Source: Acidimicrobiia bacterium (lineage in GTDB: Bacteria > Actinomycetota > Acidimicrobiia > Acidimicrobiales > UBA8592). From it: 61,278 nucleotides of DNA. The notes under the pieces were generated by a model. The model had not been told where the DNA came from and ran no database searches. It worked only from the letters and a program-made list of their open reading frames with translations. Of the stretch, positions 1 to 8,746 are shown piece after piece. Position 1 is the stretch's first letter, and the number at the start of each line of letters is the position of its first letter. A program made the translations under genes and the position numbers. The DNA lies in assembly GCA_030431575.1 (NCBI GenBank), contig JAUIIS010000003.1:1-61278 (forward strand), written 5' to 3'.

Positions 1-2
1 CC

Positions 3-1097
3 GGTTCAAAGGTCACGGTGTACGTTCGCCGCTGGCACAACGACTTACCCACTGAGGTGCAGGTCGAGCCTGGTGTACGCGTCGTGCACGTTCGTGCAGG
101 CGATGTTGGTCTGGCCAAAGAAGACCTTCCCGACGCCGTAGATGAGTACACCAGCGGCGTGCGAGCCGATATCGAGCGCAGCGGCGGCGCAAACATCATC
201 CACGCGAATTATTGGCTCTCCGGAGTTGCAGGCCACGCACTAAAGCACCAGCTCAACCTTCCACTTGTCACTACGTTTCATACGTTGGCGCGAGTCAAAG
301 CCGAAACAGGTGACGCCGAACCTCAGCGACGTATCGACGCGGAGATTGAGGTCATCAACTGCAGCGACGTGATCACGGCCAACAGCCTGGCCGAGGCCCA
401 GCAGCTTCAGCGCTACTACAGTGCACCGGCCGAGCGCATCAAGGAGATTCCGCCAGGCACTGAGCACGCCTTCTTTTCACCGGGCGACCAGACGGCGGCT
501 CGTCGAGCGCTCGGGCTTGGGTCTGGCCCGGTAGTGACCTTCGTTGGTCGTATTCAGCCGTTGAAGGGCGTAGACGTAGCAGTCCGTGCTTTCGCCGCGC
601 TGGCCCGCCCAGACGCGACCCTGCTTGTGGTTGGTGGAGCTAGCGGCACAGCAGGCGACGCCGAGGTGCAACGCATCTACCAAATGGTCGGAGCGCTGGG
701 CATCCGCGATCAAGTGCGGTTTGTGGCCCCGCAGCCCCATCACAAGTTGTCCAGCTACTACCGGGCGTCTGACCTTGTGATGGCACCCAGTCGTTCCGAG
801 AGCTTTGGTCTGGTTGCGCTCGAAGCCGCTGCCTGTGGCACCCCAGTTGTGGCTGCCGCGGTGGGCGGACTACGGACGCTAATCCACCACGGAGACACCG
901 GCTTTTTGGTCGATGGCCGCGACCCAGCTGTTTATGCGGCTTTCGCGAACGAGATTCTCGACAACCCGTTGTTGGCCGCAGAAATGGCCATGAACGCGGC
1001 CGAGCATGCCCGGTCCTACACCTGGGGGGCAATGGCGCGTCAGCTAACCGAGGTTTATGGGCGGCTTGGCGAGCGCCAGTTGGTCTCCTGCTCTTAG
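3..1097 (+). CDS. mshA: GT4 glycosyltransferase, MshA-like (D-inositol-3-phosphate glycosyltransferase), 5' truncated by window edge
   Basis: Frame stays open upstream of the GTG at 18 (GSKVTVYVRRWHNDLP, MshA-like); FHTLARVK, ITANS, GRIQPLKGVDVAVRAFA, SRSESFGLVALEAAACGTPVVAAAVGGL motifs. Confidence 0.8.
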   Translation, partial: GSKVTVYVRRWHNDLPTEVQVEPGVRVVHVRAGDVGLAKEDLPDAVDEYTSGVRADIERSGGANIIHANYWLSGVAGHALKHQLNLPLVTTFHTLARVKAETGDAEPQRRIDAEIEVINCSDVITANSLAEAQQLQRYYSAPAERIKEIPPGTEHAFFSPGDQTAARRALGLGSGPVVTFVGRIQPLKGVDVAVRAFAALARPDATLLVVGGASGTAGDAEVQRIYQMVGALGIRDQVRFVAPQPHHKLSSYYRASDLVMAPSRSESFGLVALEAAACGTPVVAAAVGGLRTLIHHGDTGFLVDGRDPAVYAAFANEILDNPLLAAEMAMNAAEHARSYTWGAMARQLTEVYGRLGERQLVSCS

Positions 1098-1100
1098 GGT

Positions 1101-1568
1101 TTGACCATGAGCACCTTGGCCTCAACTCCTGCCCAACTCGACGCCATCACAGCAGGCATGGATGCTTGGCTCGAAGAGCAGCTGCGCGACAACCCCATTG
1201 TCGATTCCGTCGAACACGGGGAGCCGGGGGAGCGACGCTGGTATGTGCGCATCAAAGGCGAGGATAAAGACGTCTACAGCGTCTGGTTTACGCTTGGCCA
1301 ACGCACGCTTCACTTCGAGACGTATTTCATGCCCGCGCCCGAGGAGAACGCCGGCGCGTGCTACGAACACCTGCTCAAGCGCAACAACAAGCTGTATGGC
1401 ATCACGTTCGCCATTGGTGGTGAGGGCGCCATCTATCTCGTGGGCCAGCTGGCGAACACGGCCGTGAGTAACGACGAACTCGACCGCATTTTGGGCACCT
1501 TCTACGCAACTGTTGAGCAGTGTTTTCGCTCTGCGCTTCGCATTGGTTTTGCGAGCAAATTCTCCTGA
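1101..1568 (+). CDS. YbjN domain-containing protein (alternative ATG start at 1107)
   Basis: Sequence resembles actinobacterial YbjN proteins encoded next to mshA; starts 4 nt after the previous stop. Confidence 0.65.
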   Translation: MTMSTLASTPAQLDAITAGMDAWLEEQLRDNPIVDSVEHGEPGERRWYVRIKGEDKDVYSVWFTLGQRTLHFETYFMPAPEENAGACYEHLLKRNNKLYGITFAIGGEGAIYLVGQLANTAVSNDELDRILGTFYATVEQCFRSALRIGFASKFS

Positions 1569-1615
1569 CCGAGACCTTTGGTTAATTTTCAATACATTTC
1601 ATGTATAGTCACACG

Positions 1616-1840
1616 GGCAATGGTTGGTGGGCGAGGCTAGTTCCATCGGGGAAGCAAGCTGGTCTTGCCCGCCGCCATTGACGCCAGCCGGAAGGTCCGC
1701 ACCCTCAGGTTTGCGGCGCCAGGTAGGGCGTTGTTCCCCCATTACAAAAGGGTGACAAAAACCCGGCGCTCCCGAGCTGGTAATCAGCAACCAACCTGCT
1801 AGGTTCCTGCCGATGGCGGAACGCTTCCGCTGACATTTTT
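1616..1840 (+). ncRNA. Candidate structured leader RNA upstream of M23 peptidase gene
   Basis: Non-coding interval; TATAGT -10-like hexamer at 1604-1609; long helix 1620-1632/1667-1678 (ATGGTTGGTGGGC / GCCCGCCGCCAT); further small hairpins; ends in GCGGAA-CGC-TTCCGC plus ATTTTT. Confidence 0.4.
1816..1840 (+). terminator. Terminator/attenuator-like hairpin
   Basis: GCGGAA CGC TTCCGC followed by TGACATTTTT. Confidence 0.5.
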
Positions 1841-1912
1841 CTGATGCCACGACTCCTCCCGCCCTCCAGCGTTCAACGCCGCAGCCCCGCACCACCGCAC
1901 GTGCGCTCCGCC

Positions 1913-3127
1913 ATGCGTGCGCTGGCAGCGATTGTGGCGATGGCGGCGCTGGCTCTGAGCCTCCCCGCTTCAGCGCAGACGGCCGAGATCGAAGACGCTC
2001 GAGTCGAACGCGAACGCACCCGGGCCGAAGCAGCCGAAACAGCTGCGGGTCTCGATCCGCTCCTTGCTGAAGATGCCGTCCTCGAAGCCGCCGTCAACGA
2101 CCTGCAACTCCACGTCGACACCCAACAAGCCAAACTCGAAAGTATCCAACAGGCCCTCGCGACCAGTCGCGTCGAAGCAAACGCTGCGGCCGAACGCGTT
2201 ACCGACATGCAGATCAGCATCGGCGCCATCCGCGGCGACCTCATCTCACGATCGGTCGAGGCATACACCTACTCCGACAACCAGCGCGTCGACACCATCT
2301 TCACCACCGACGATGTCACTATTGCGGCGCACAAGCGGGCGCTACTCGACACCATTGCCTCCAACGAAGTCGATCTCATCGACCAACTGCGAGCTGCCGA
2401 GTCCCAACTCGACGACCTCGCCGCTGAAGCCGACGAGGCCGTGGTCCGTGTCATCGAAGAAGAAGCTGCCGAACAAGAACAACTTGCCGCCCTCCAAGTG
2501 GCACTCGCTGACCAGCGCCGGCTCAAGGCTGCTCTCGAAGAACGCATAGCCGAGGTCAACGCCGAAATCGACGCCCTCGAGGCTGAAGAAGCCGGCCTCA
2601 CCGGGCTTATCACCTCGCTCATCGCCGAAGAAGAAGCTCGCATCCGGGCCGAAGAAGAAGCAGCGCGACGCGCCGAAGAGGCACGCCGCCTGGCCGAGCA
2701 GGCCCCCAAAGTGGCCGAGCCCCAAGCCCCCACAGTCGAGCCGCTGCCAGCGCCAGAATCCGCCGGCAACGTTGCCTGGCCGGTCGGTGGCACCGTCACT
2801 TCAAACTTTGGGCCTCGATGGGGACGCATGCACAACGGCATCGACATCTCAGCCCCCTCGGGGACGCCCATTGCTGCGGCAGCGGCAGGCACCGTTATCT
2901 CGGCACAAAACTATGGCGGCTACGGGAACATGGTTGTGGTCGACCATGGCGGCGGCTTCACCACCGTCTACGCACACATGTCCCAGATCCAAGCCAGCGT
3001 TGGCCAATCTGTGGGGCAGGGGACCCAAATTGGTCTAGTGGGCTGCACCGGAAGCTGTACGGGCGACCACCTGCATTTCGAGACCCGGGTCAACGGCGTC
3101 GCACAAGACCCATTCCTTTACTTGTAG
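1913..3127 (+). CDS. Secreted coiled-coil M23 family metallopeptidase (EnvC/NlpD-like); ORF also open from ATG at 1844
   Basis: Signal peptide MRALAAIVAMAALALSLPASAQ; long coiled coil; C-terminal GPRWGRMHNGIDISAPSGTPIAAAAAGTV...GDHLHFE LytM motifs. Confidence 0.85.
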   Translation: MRALAAIVAMAALALSLPASAQTAEIEDARVERERTRAEAAETAAGLDPLLAEDAVLEAAVNDLQLHVDTQQAKLESIQQALATSRVEANAAAERVTDMQISIGAIRGDLISRSVEAYTYSDNQRVDTIFTTDDVTIAAHKRALLDTIASNEVDLIDQLRAAESQLDDLAAEADEAVVRVIEEEAAEQEQLAALQVALADQRRLKAALEERIAEVNAEIDALEAEEAGLTGLITSLIAEEEARIRAEEEAARRAEEARRLAEQAPKVAEPQAPTVEPLPAPESAGNVAWPVGGTVTSNFGPRWGRMHNGIDISAPSGTPIAAAAAGTVISAQNYGGYGNMVVVDHGGGFTTVYAHMSQIQASVGQSVGQGTQIGLVGCTGSCTGDHLHFETRVNGVAQDPFLYL

Positions 3128-3152
3128 GCGCTCGCCGCTAACCTCCGGCTCC

Positions 3153-3941
3153 ATGACACGATTGACAGTGGTTGGTGGCGGCAAGATGGGCGAGGCCCTC
3201 ATAGGAGGCCTCCTTGGGGCCTCTTGGCGGGCCGAAGACATTCAGGTCGTCGAACCCGACGCCGCCCGCCGAGAAGAGCTCATGGGCGCCTTTGAAGGCA
3301 TGGCAGTCGTCGCTACACCGACAACAGTGGCAGACGCACTGGTTGCGGTGAAGCCACAACACTGCAAGAGCGCCTGCGAAGCCATCGCCGACAAAGGCAC
3401 CACACGAGTCCTTTCGATTGCCGCTGGCGTAACCACGGCGTCGCTCGAATCGTGGCTGGCACCTGACACTCCGGTGGTTCGTTGCATGCCCAACACGCCG
3501 GCACTGGTGGGCGCTGGGATGTCGGCCATTGCGCCGGGCCTTGCCGCTGGCTCTGCCGACCTTTCCTGGGCCGCAGACATCCTTGCTGCGGTAGGCGAAG
3601 TCATTACCGTCGACGAGACCAGTCTGGACGCCGTAACTGGCATGAGTGGGTCGGGTCCGGCCTATGTGTTCTTGTTGGCAGAGGCCCTTGTCGAAGCCGG
3701 AGTGAGCGTTGGCCTCGAGCGTGGCACCGCCGACGTGCTCACCCGGCAGACCTTGCTGGGCGCAGCCAAGCTGCTCGCCGAATCCGGCGAAGATCCAGCC
3801 GTGTTGCGAGCCAACGTGACCTCTCCGGGTGGCACAACCGCCGCTGGTCTGGCAGTGTTTGGCGAGGCGGGGTTTTTGGACCTTGTCGAACGAGTTGTCG
3901 CAGCGGCAACCCAGCGGAGTAAAGCACTCGGTGGCTCGTAG
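3153..3941 (+). CDS. proC: Pyrroline-5-carboxylate reductase
   Basis: N-terminal VVGGGKMGEALIGGLL; VRCMPNTPALVGAGMSA; MSGSGPAYVFLLAEALVEAGVSVGL; TSPGGTTAAGL. Confidence 0.95.
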   Translation: MTRLTVVGGGKMGEALIGGLLGASWRAEDIQVVEPDAARREELMGAFEGMAVVATPTTVADALVAVKPQHCKSACEAIADKGTTRVLSIAAGVTTASLESWLAPDTPVVRCMPNTPALVGAGMSAIAPGLAAGSADLSWAADILAAVGEVITVDETSLDAVTGMSGSGPAYVFLLAEALVEAGVSVGLERGTADVLTRQTLLGAAKLLAESGEDPAVLRANVTSPGGTTAAGLAVFGEAGFLDLVERVVAAATQRSKALGGS

Positions 3942-4108
3942 GCCAGCTGACGCAAGATTTTTTGCCGAGGCTGCCTACGGAAATCGCAGCAAGAACAGGG
4001 CCAAATCGCCCCATATTCGCTGAATCAGAAAATTTCCCGGCGTCCGTTTTTGGACACAACGCAAAGGTGACCTAAGGTGACGCCGGCCAAGCGGAAGGGG
4101 TAGGAAGC

Positions 4109-4303
4109 ATGGCGCAGCCTGAAGGTCTTGCACGGTTTATGACAGTCGCAGAAGTAGCAACATTGATGCGGGTGTCAACCATGACCGTCTACCGACTCAT
4201 TAAGGCAGGAGACATCCCAGCCGTGCGTGTCGGCAAGTCATATCGCTTACGCGAAGACGACGTCGATCGCTTTCTTTCCAGCCGGTATACCGAGGCTGGT
4301 TAA
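4109..4303 (+). CDS. BldC-like excisionase-family helix-turn-helix protein
   Basis: FMTVAEVATLMRVSTMTVYRLIKAGDIPAVRVGKSYRLREDDVDRFL; downstream of proC as in other Actinobacteria. Confidence 0.9.
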   Translation: MAQPEGLARFMTVAEVATLMRVSTMTVYRLIKAGDIPAVRVGKSYRLREDDVDRFLSSRYTEAG

Positions 4304-4323
4304 TAGGCCACACGGGAATCAAT

Positions 4324-4357
4324 GGGGCCGGCGCAAGCCGGCCCCCTTGCCTTTTTT
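4324..4357 (+). terminator. Intrinsic terminator after the BldC-like gene
   Basis: GGGGCCGGC GCAA GCCGGCCCC followed by CTTGCCTTTTTT. Confidence 0.9.
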
Positions 4358-4425
4358 GGCGATCTCGGCCGGTGACACCGCTAGCTGAGTGGGCTGTTTG
4401 ACCTTGCTGCCAATACGCTCGGACT

Positions 4426-5283
4426 GTGAGCGACTTGCGCTACCGCACCATCAGTTTTCTCAGCGACTACGGACTCCGTGACGAGTCTGTGGGTGTGGTG
4501 AAGTCGGTCATCAAGTCTGTGGCTCCGTCAGTCGACATTGTGGACGTCACCCACGACATCAGACGCCACGACACTCGCGCTGGCGGTCTTGCTCTGGCTC
4601 GTGCCGCGCAATACCTCAACCCTGGGGTGGTGCTTGCCGTGGTGGACCCTGGTGTTGGTACCAGCCGCCGCGCTATTGCGATCGAAGTTGGAGATGGCCA
4701 GTCGGTGCTTGTTGGCCCCGACAATGGATTGCTGGCCCCCGCAGTGGCTTTGGTGGGCGGGGCAACACGTGCCATCGAACTCGACAACGCCGTGTACCAC
4801 GTGCCTGCGCCTGGCCCCACCTTTGGTGGTCGCGACATCTTTGGTCCGTGTGCCGCTCACCTGTGCGCCGGGGTCCCTTTGCTGGAGCTTGGCAACGAAA
4901 TCTCTACGGCGACCCTCATGCCGGGCGTGTTGCCAGTGGGTGGGCGAGAAGGCGATGTCGTTGAGGGTGAGATCTTGTGGATTGACCACTTCGGCAACCT
5001 GCAGCTCAACCTCGACCCCGACGATCTCGACGGTCTTGACGGCCCTCTCATGTTGCGTTCTGGCGAGGTGGCCAGGCGCATCGACCGGGTGACCACGTTT
5101 GATCAAATTGGTCCCAGCAACGTTGGCCTGTTGGTTGATTCGTACGGTCTGCTTAGCATCGCGATTGCACGTGGGTCCGCTGCAGAAGAGCTGGGTCTCA
5201 AGGAGTCAGACTCGGTTCAGCTTGGTTTGGCTGAGGTTGAGCCCGGCGTGTCGACCCCCGTCGAGCTAGGAAAGCGGAGCTAA
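4426..5283 (+). CDS. SAM hydroxide adenosyltransferase / SAM hydrolase (DUF62 family)
   Basis: FLSDYGLRDESVGVVKSVIKSVAPSVDIVDVTHDI; VVLAVVDPGVGT; GPDNGLLAP; GRDIFGPCAAHL; IDHFGNLQLNL. Confidence 0.85.
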   Translation: MSDLRYRTISFLSDYGLRDESVGVVKSVIKSVAPSVDIVDVTHDIRRHDTRAGGLALARAAQYLNPGVVLAVVDPGVGTSRRAIAIEVGDGQSVLVGPDNGLLAPAVALVGGATRAIELDNAVYHVPAPGPTFGGRDIFGPCAAHLCAGVPLLELGNEISTATLMPGVLPVGGREGDVVEGEILWIDHFGNLQLNLDPDDLDGLDGPLMLRSGEVARRIDRVTTFDQIGPSNVGLLVDSYGLLSIAIARGSAAEELGLKESDSVQLGLAEVEPGVSTPVELGKRS

Positions 5284-5286
5284 GGC

Positions 5287-5376
5287 ATGCGCCCGGCCAC
5301 CACGCTTGTCATTGCGATCCTCATCGGCATGATCATGCTGGCGAGCGTCATCCAGCTGTTTGTCATGGCGCGCTAA
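5287..5376 (+). CDS. Candidate 29-aa single-transmembrane small protein
   Basis: MRPATTLVIAILIGMIMLASVIQLFVMAR*; GGAG at 5276-5279, 7 nt before ATG; below the ORF-track length cutoff. Confidence 0.5.
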   Translation: MRPATTLVIAILIGMIMLASVIQLFVMAR

Positions 5377-5487
5377 GCGCGGCGTGTTGGGGCGCGCTAA
5401 GCGCGGCGTGTTGGGGCGCGCTAAGCGCGGCGTGTTGGGGCGCGCTAAGCGCGGCGTGTTGGGGCGCGCTAAGCGCGGCGTGTTGGG
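5368..5487. repeat. Five exact tandem copies of a 24-bp hairpin-forming unit
   Basis: Unit GCGCGCTAAGCGCGGCGTGTTGGG x5, starts 5368, 5392, 5416, 5440, 5464; each contains CGCGC-TAA-GCGCG. Confidence 0.97.
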
Positions 5488-5493
5488 TTGGCC

Positions 5494-6177
5494 CTAGCGT
5501 CCGGCTTCAACAAGAAGTTCAAGTGTGGTCACTAGCCGGTCTTGGCTGGTGGCATCTTGGGCGGCTTCAAAAGCCAGGTCTTCGGGTGCCTGGTCGGCTT
5601 GGGTGGCGGGGTCGGGGACGGTCAGGTCAGCGAGGTCATCCAACGTAGAAGCGAAACGATGGGTGGTGTAGTGGCGCCCGTCTTCGTGCCACATCACGCC
5701 CACCCCCACAACGGTGTAGGAAGGGTCCAAGACGTTTGCACGATGGCCTGGGCTGTCCAGGAACGCTTGCCAGACGCGGGGCACTGTTGGGCCGCGGCCC
5801 ACGTTCTCGCCAGCTCGGAGCCAATTTGGCGGGGCGCCGGTGACAATGTCGTCGGCATGTTGCAGGGTGCTGTTGTGCACCATCCAGGTGGTCCACTCGC
5901 GTGCAGCCTCGGTCATGTTTGGGTCCACCCTCAGCGGAATCAACCCGTGCTCGACTCGCACCGCGTTGATGGCGTCGACGTAGGCCGCCTCGTCCATAGG
6001 AGAGAATGTCTCGCCGGCGTCTTCGGCAGAGGCAGGTGCGGAGGCTCTGCCACCTCCAAGGACTGCCGCAATAACCGCGACAAGCAGGACGACGCGCAGG
6101 ATCGTCTTCCCTGGCGGTGACAACCTTGGCCGACCCCATGCCGAGGCAGCAGTTTGGGGCAGCGCGAGGAGGGACAT
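5494..6177 (-). CDS. Secreted CAP (SCP/PR-1) domain protein
   Basis: N-terminal hydrophobic segment; INAVRVEHGLIPLRVDPNMTEAAREWTTWM; GENVGRG; WQAFLDSPGHRANVLDPSYTVVGVGV. Confidence 0.85.
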   Translation of the reverse strand: MSLLALPQTAASAWGRPRLSPPGKTILRVVLLVAVIAAVLGGGRASAPASAEDAGETFSPMDEAAYVDAINAVRVEHGLIPLRVDPNMTEAAREWTTWMVHNSTLQHADDIVTGAPPNWLRAGENVGRGPTVPRVWQAFLDSPGHRANVLDPSYTVVGVGVMWHEDGRHYTTHRFASTLDDLADLTVPDPATQADQAPEDLAFEAAQDATSQDRLVTTLELLVEAGR

Positions 6178-6400
6178 GCACCGCCATCGGTCTTACATCT
6201 CTACGGGCCATGGGCCACTCGGCCCCACTCGCCTCAAACCGAGCCGTCTGACCTACGACTTTTGTGAGACAGGCTTGGGTACTGGGCCGAACGGACTACC
6301 GGTGGTGTGAGGGCTTTATTCGCACGAACGGCGTGAACGATTTAGCCTGGCGGTTTCGACACACCGTGGCCACGGGCCAATCACTCCGCCGGGACCGTAG

Positions 6401-7894
6401 ATGAACATCACAGAACTCCTAGAGCCGTTTGCTGCGACCGATCGTGCGGCCCTGCACCACCGCGATCGCACGTTCACCTACCGCGAGCTAGCCGAGCAAG
6501 TCCAACAGGTACAGGCGGGCCTTGCTGATGCCGGGGTACAGCCCGGTGACAAGGTCATGCTCATTGCCGGGACATCGCCGCAGTTTGTGGCAGCGCTGTT
6601 TGGGATCTTGCGCGAGGGGGCAGTGGCGGTGCCTATTAACCCGTTGTCGCCCGTACCCGAAATGGCGCCCGAGATCGCGGCCATCAACCCGTCGCTGGTA
6701 TTTGTTGGTCCAGCGGCAGCAGCAGCGGTGGCCGAGATTGCACCTGCCTGCCCGGTGGTGGCCCTCATGTCTGCGCACTACGACGGGGCTATTGCGTTCG
6801 AGGACTTCTTGGGCGAAGCACCCCGTCGAGGCGTGCAACGCGCGCCCGAAGACTTGGCGCTGCTGATCTTCACCAGCGGTACCGCCGGCCTTCCCAAGGC
6901 CGCCATGCTCACCCACGGCAATTTGGCGGCCAACATCGGTCAGGTCGACGCGCATGGCGCAGGTCTGGCGAACGCCGACGACGTCGTGCTTGGTGCGCTA
7001 CCGCTCTTTCATATCTTGGGCCTCAATATGTTGCTTGGGGTCTTCATGCGATCGGGCGCATCCATTGTCTTGGTGGAGCGCTTCGATGCCCACGGCGCAC
7101 TAGAACTCGTCCGTCGACACGGTGTCACCTCGGTCTCGGGCCCTCCAGCAATGTGGCAAGCCTGGGCCAGCCTTCCTGATGTTGGGCCAGAAGACTTCAA
7201 GACGCTGCGCGTTGCCATTTCCGGTGCAGCGGGGCTGTCACGTGAGGTCGCTAACGCGGTACAAGAGCGCCTTGGGGTACCGCTTAGCCAAGGATATGGG
7301 CTTACCGAGGCGGCACCGGTGCTTACGTTGGGTGCTGGAACCGGCGCACCAGCCACCTCTGTTGGAAGGCCGGTCCCAGGGGTCAGCCTGCGCCTTGTCG
7401 ACCACGATGGCGAGGATGTCCCCGTGGGTGACGAGGGCGAGATTTGGGCCAAGGGCGACAACATCTTCCCTGGCTACCTCGATAACCCCGAGGCCACTGC
7501 GCTGGCGCTCACCGAAGATGGGTGGCTGCGTACCGGCGACATTGGCGTCGTCGACGATGATGGCTATCTCTACATTGTCGACCGCCGCAAAGACCTCATC
7601 GTCGTCTCCGGCTTCAACGTCTTTCCGGGCGAGGTCGAAGCTGCGTTGCTGACACATCCCGATATCGAAGACGCCGCTGTTGTCGGCGTGGCGCACCCCA
7701 CGACGGGCGAGTCGGTTCGAGCCTTTGTCGTGCCCGTCGAGGGCGTCCCATTGGACGAGAATGAGGTGATTGCGCACTGCGAGTCGTTGATGGCTCGGTA
7801 CAAGTGCCCCCAGGCGGTCGAGGTTGTGAGCGAACTGCCTCGCGGAAACGCCATGGGTAAACTGCGCCGACGGAACTTGCGGCCAGCTTCATAG
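6401..7894 (+). CDS. AMP-binding acyl-CoA synthetase (long-chain fatty-acid-CoA ligase family)
   Basis: IFTSGTAGLPKAAMLTHGNL; GYGLTEAAPVL; DGWLRTGDIGVVDDDGYLYIVDRRKDLIVVSGFNVFPGEVE; GKLRRRNLR. Confidence 0.9.
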   Translation: MNITELLEPFAATDRAALHHRDRTFTYRELAEQVQQVQAGLADAGVQPGDKVMLIAGTSPQFVAALFGILREGAVAVPINPLSPVPEMAPEIAAINPSLVFVGPAAAAAVAEIAPACPVVALMSAHYDGAIAFEDFLGEAPRRGVQRAPEDLALLIFTSGTAGLPKAAMLTHGNLAANIGQVDAHGAGLANADDVVLGALPLFHILGLNMLLGVFMRSGASIVLVERFDAHGALELVRRHGVTSVSGPPAMWQAWASLPDVGPEDFKTLRVAISGAAGLSREVANAVQERLGVPLSQGYGLTEAAPVLTLGAGTGAPATSVGRPVPGVSLRLVDHDGEDVPVGDEGEIWAKGDNIFPGYLDNPEATALALTEDGWLRTGDIGVVDDDGYLYIVDRRKDLIVVSGFNVFPGEVEAALLTHPDIEDAAVVGVAHPTTGESVRAFVVPVEGVPLDENEVIAHCESLMARYKCPQAVEVVSELPRGNAMGKLRRRNLRPAS

Positions 7895-8041
7895 CGCGCC
7901 AGCGAGTACCCGCTCGGGTTACTCCAACAGTCAGGACGCGTGACGCTAGGCGGCCTGGTCCTCGGCTACTACCAGCGGCGTGGGGGGTGTCGGCGGTCGT
8001 GGTTCAGCGGTGTGACGCTCGTGGGTTAGTGGCTGGGACGC

Positions 8042-8059
8042 TCGTGAAATAGTGAACAA
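8042..8059. promoter_or_regulatory. Candidate Rex operator upstream of rex
   Basis: TCGTGAAATAGTGAACAA matches 11 of 14 specified positions of TTGTGAANNNNTTCACAA. Confidence 0.4.
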
Positions 8060-8077
8060 TCGTTCTAGGCTGGGCTC

Positions 8078-8740
8078 ATGACGACACGCCGCATCCCCGA
8101 TGCAACGGTCGACCGGCTCCCGGTCTACCTGCGGGTGCTGCTCGACCTGGCAGCCGGTGGCCAAACCACGGTGTCTTCCGAGCAGCTTGCAGAGTTGGCT
8201 GGCGTCAACGCGGCCAAGGTGCGCAAAGATCTGTCGCATCTGGGAAGCTACGGAACCCGTGGCGTCGGCTACGAAGTCGACTACCTGCGATTCGAAATCA
8301 CCAGCCGGCTAGGACTCTCACACGAGTCCGCAGTAGCTATTGTTGGCATCGGCAACTTGGGCCGGGCTCTGGCCAACCATGCAGGGTTCCGAGACCGAGG
8401 CTTTCCGGTAACAGCGCTCTTCGATGTCGACGACGCCAAAGTCGGCACTGAGGTGGACGGCCACGTCATCCGTCACCTAGACACCGTCGGCGACCCCGAG
8501 CTTGGTCCAATCTCCATTGGGGTGCTGACCACGCCTCCCGCTGTGGCCCAAGAGGTAGCCAACCGCCTGGTTGCCGCTGGGGTTACTGCGATTTTGAACT
8601 TTGCCCCGATCGTCATTGCGGTTCCCGACCACGTGACCGTCCGCAAGGTCGACCTCACGCTCGAACTCCAGGTGCTGAGCTATCACCAGCAACGCAACGA
8701 GGCCGACGCTGCTGGCGACACGCCACCAATGGCGGGTTGA
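8078..8740 (+). CDS. rex: Redox-sensing transcriptional repressor Rex
   Basis: IPDATVDRLPVYLRVL; GVNAAKVRKDLSHLGSYGTRGVGY; VGIGNLGRALANHAGF; adjacent to heme genes as in other Actinobacteria. Confidence 0.95.
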   Translation: MTTRRIPDATVDRLPVYLRVLLDLAAGGQTTVSSEQLAELAGVNAAKVRKDLSHLGSYGTRGVGYEVDYLRFEITSRLGLSHESAVAIVGIGNLGRALANHAGFRDRGFPVTALFDVDDAKVGTEVDGHVIRHLDTVGDPELGPISIGVLTTPPAVAQEVANRLVAAGVTAILNFAPIVIAVPDHVTVRKVDLTLELQVLSYHQQRNEADAAGDTPPMAG

Positions 8741-8746
8741 ACTCAC

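Noticed and set aside
1616-1840. Assignment of the leader to ydaO (c-di-AMP), SRP RNA, RNase P or 6S RNA
   Set aside because: Looked for the conserved boxes of these families by eye and could not match them convincingly; kept only as a generic structured leader.
5368-5487. CRISPR-like array
   Set aside because: 24-bp units are perfectly contiguous without spacers.
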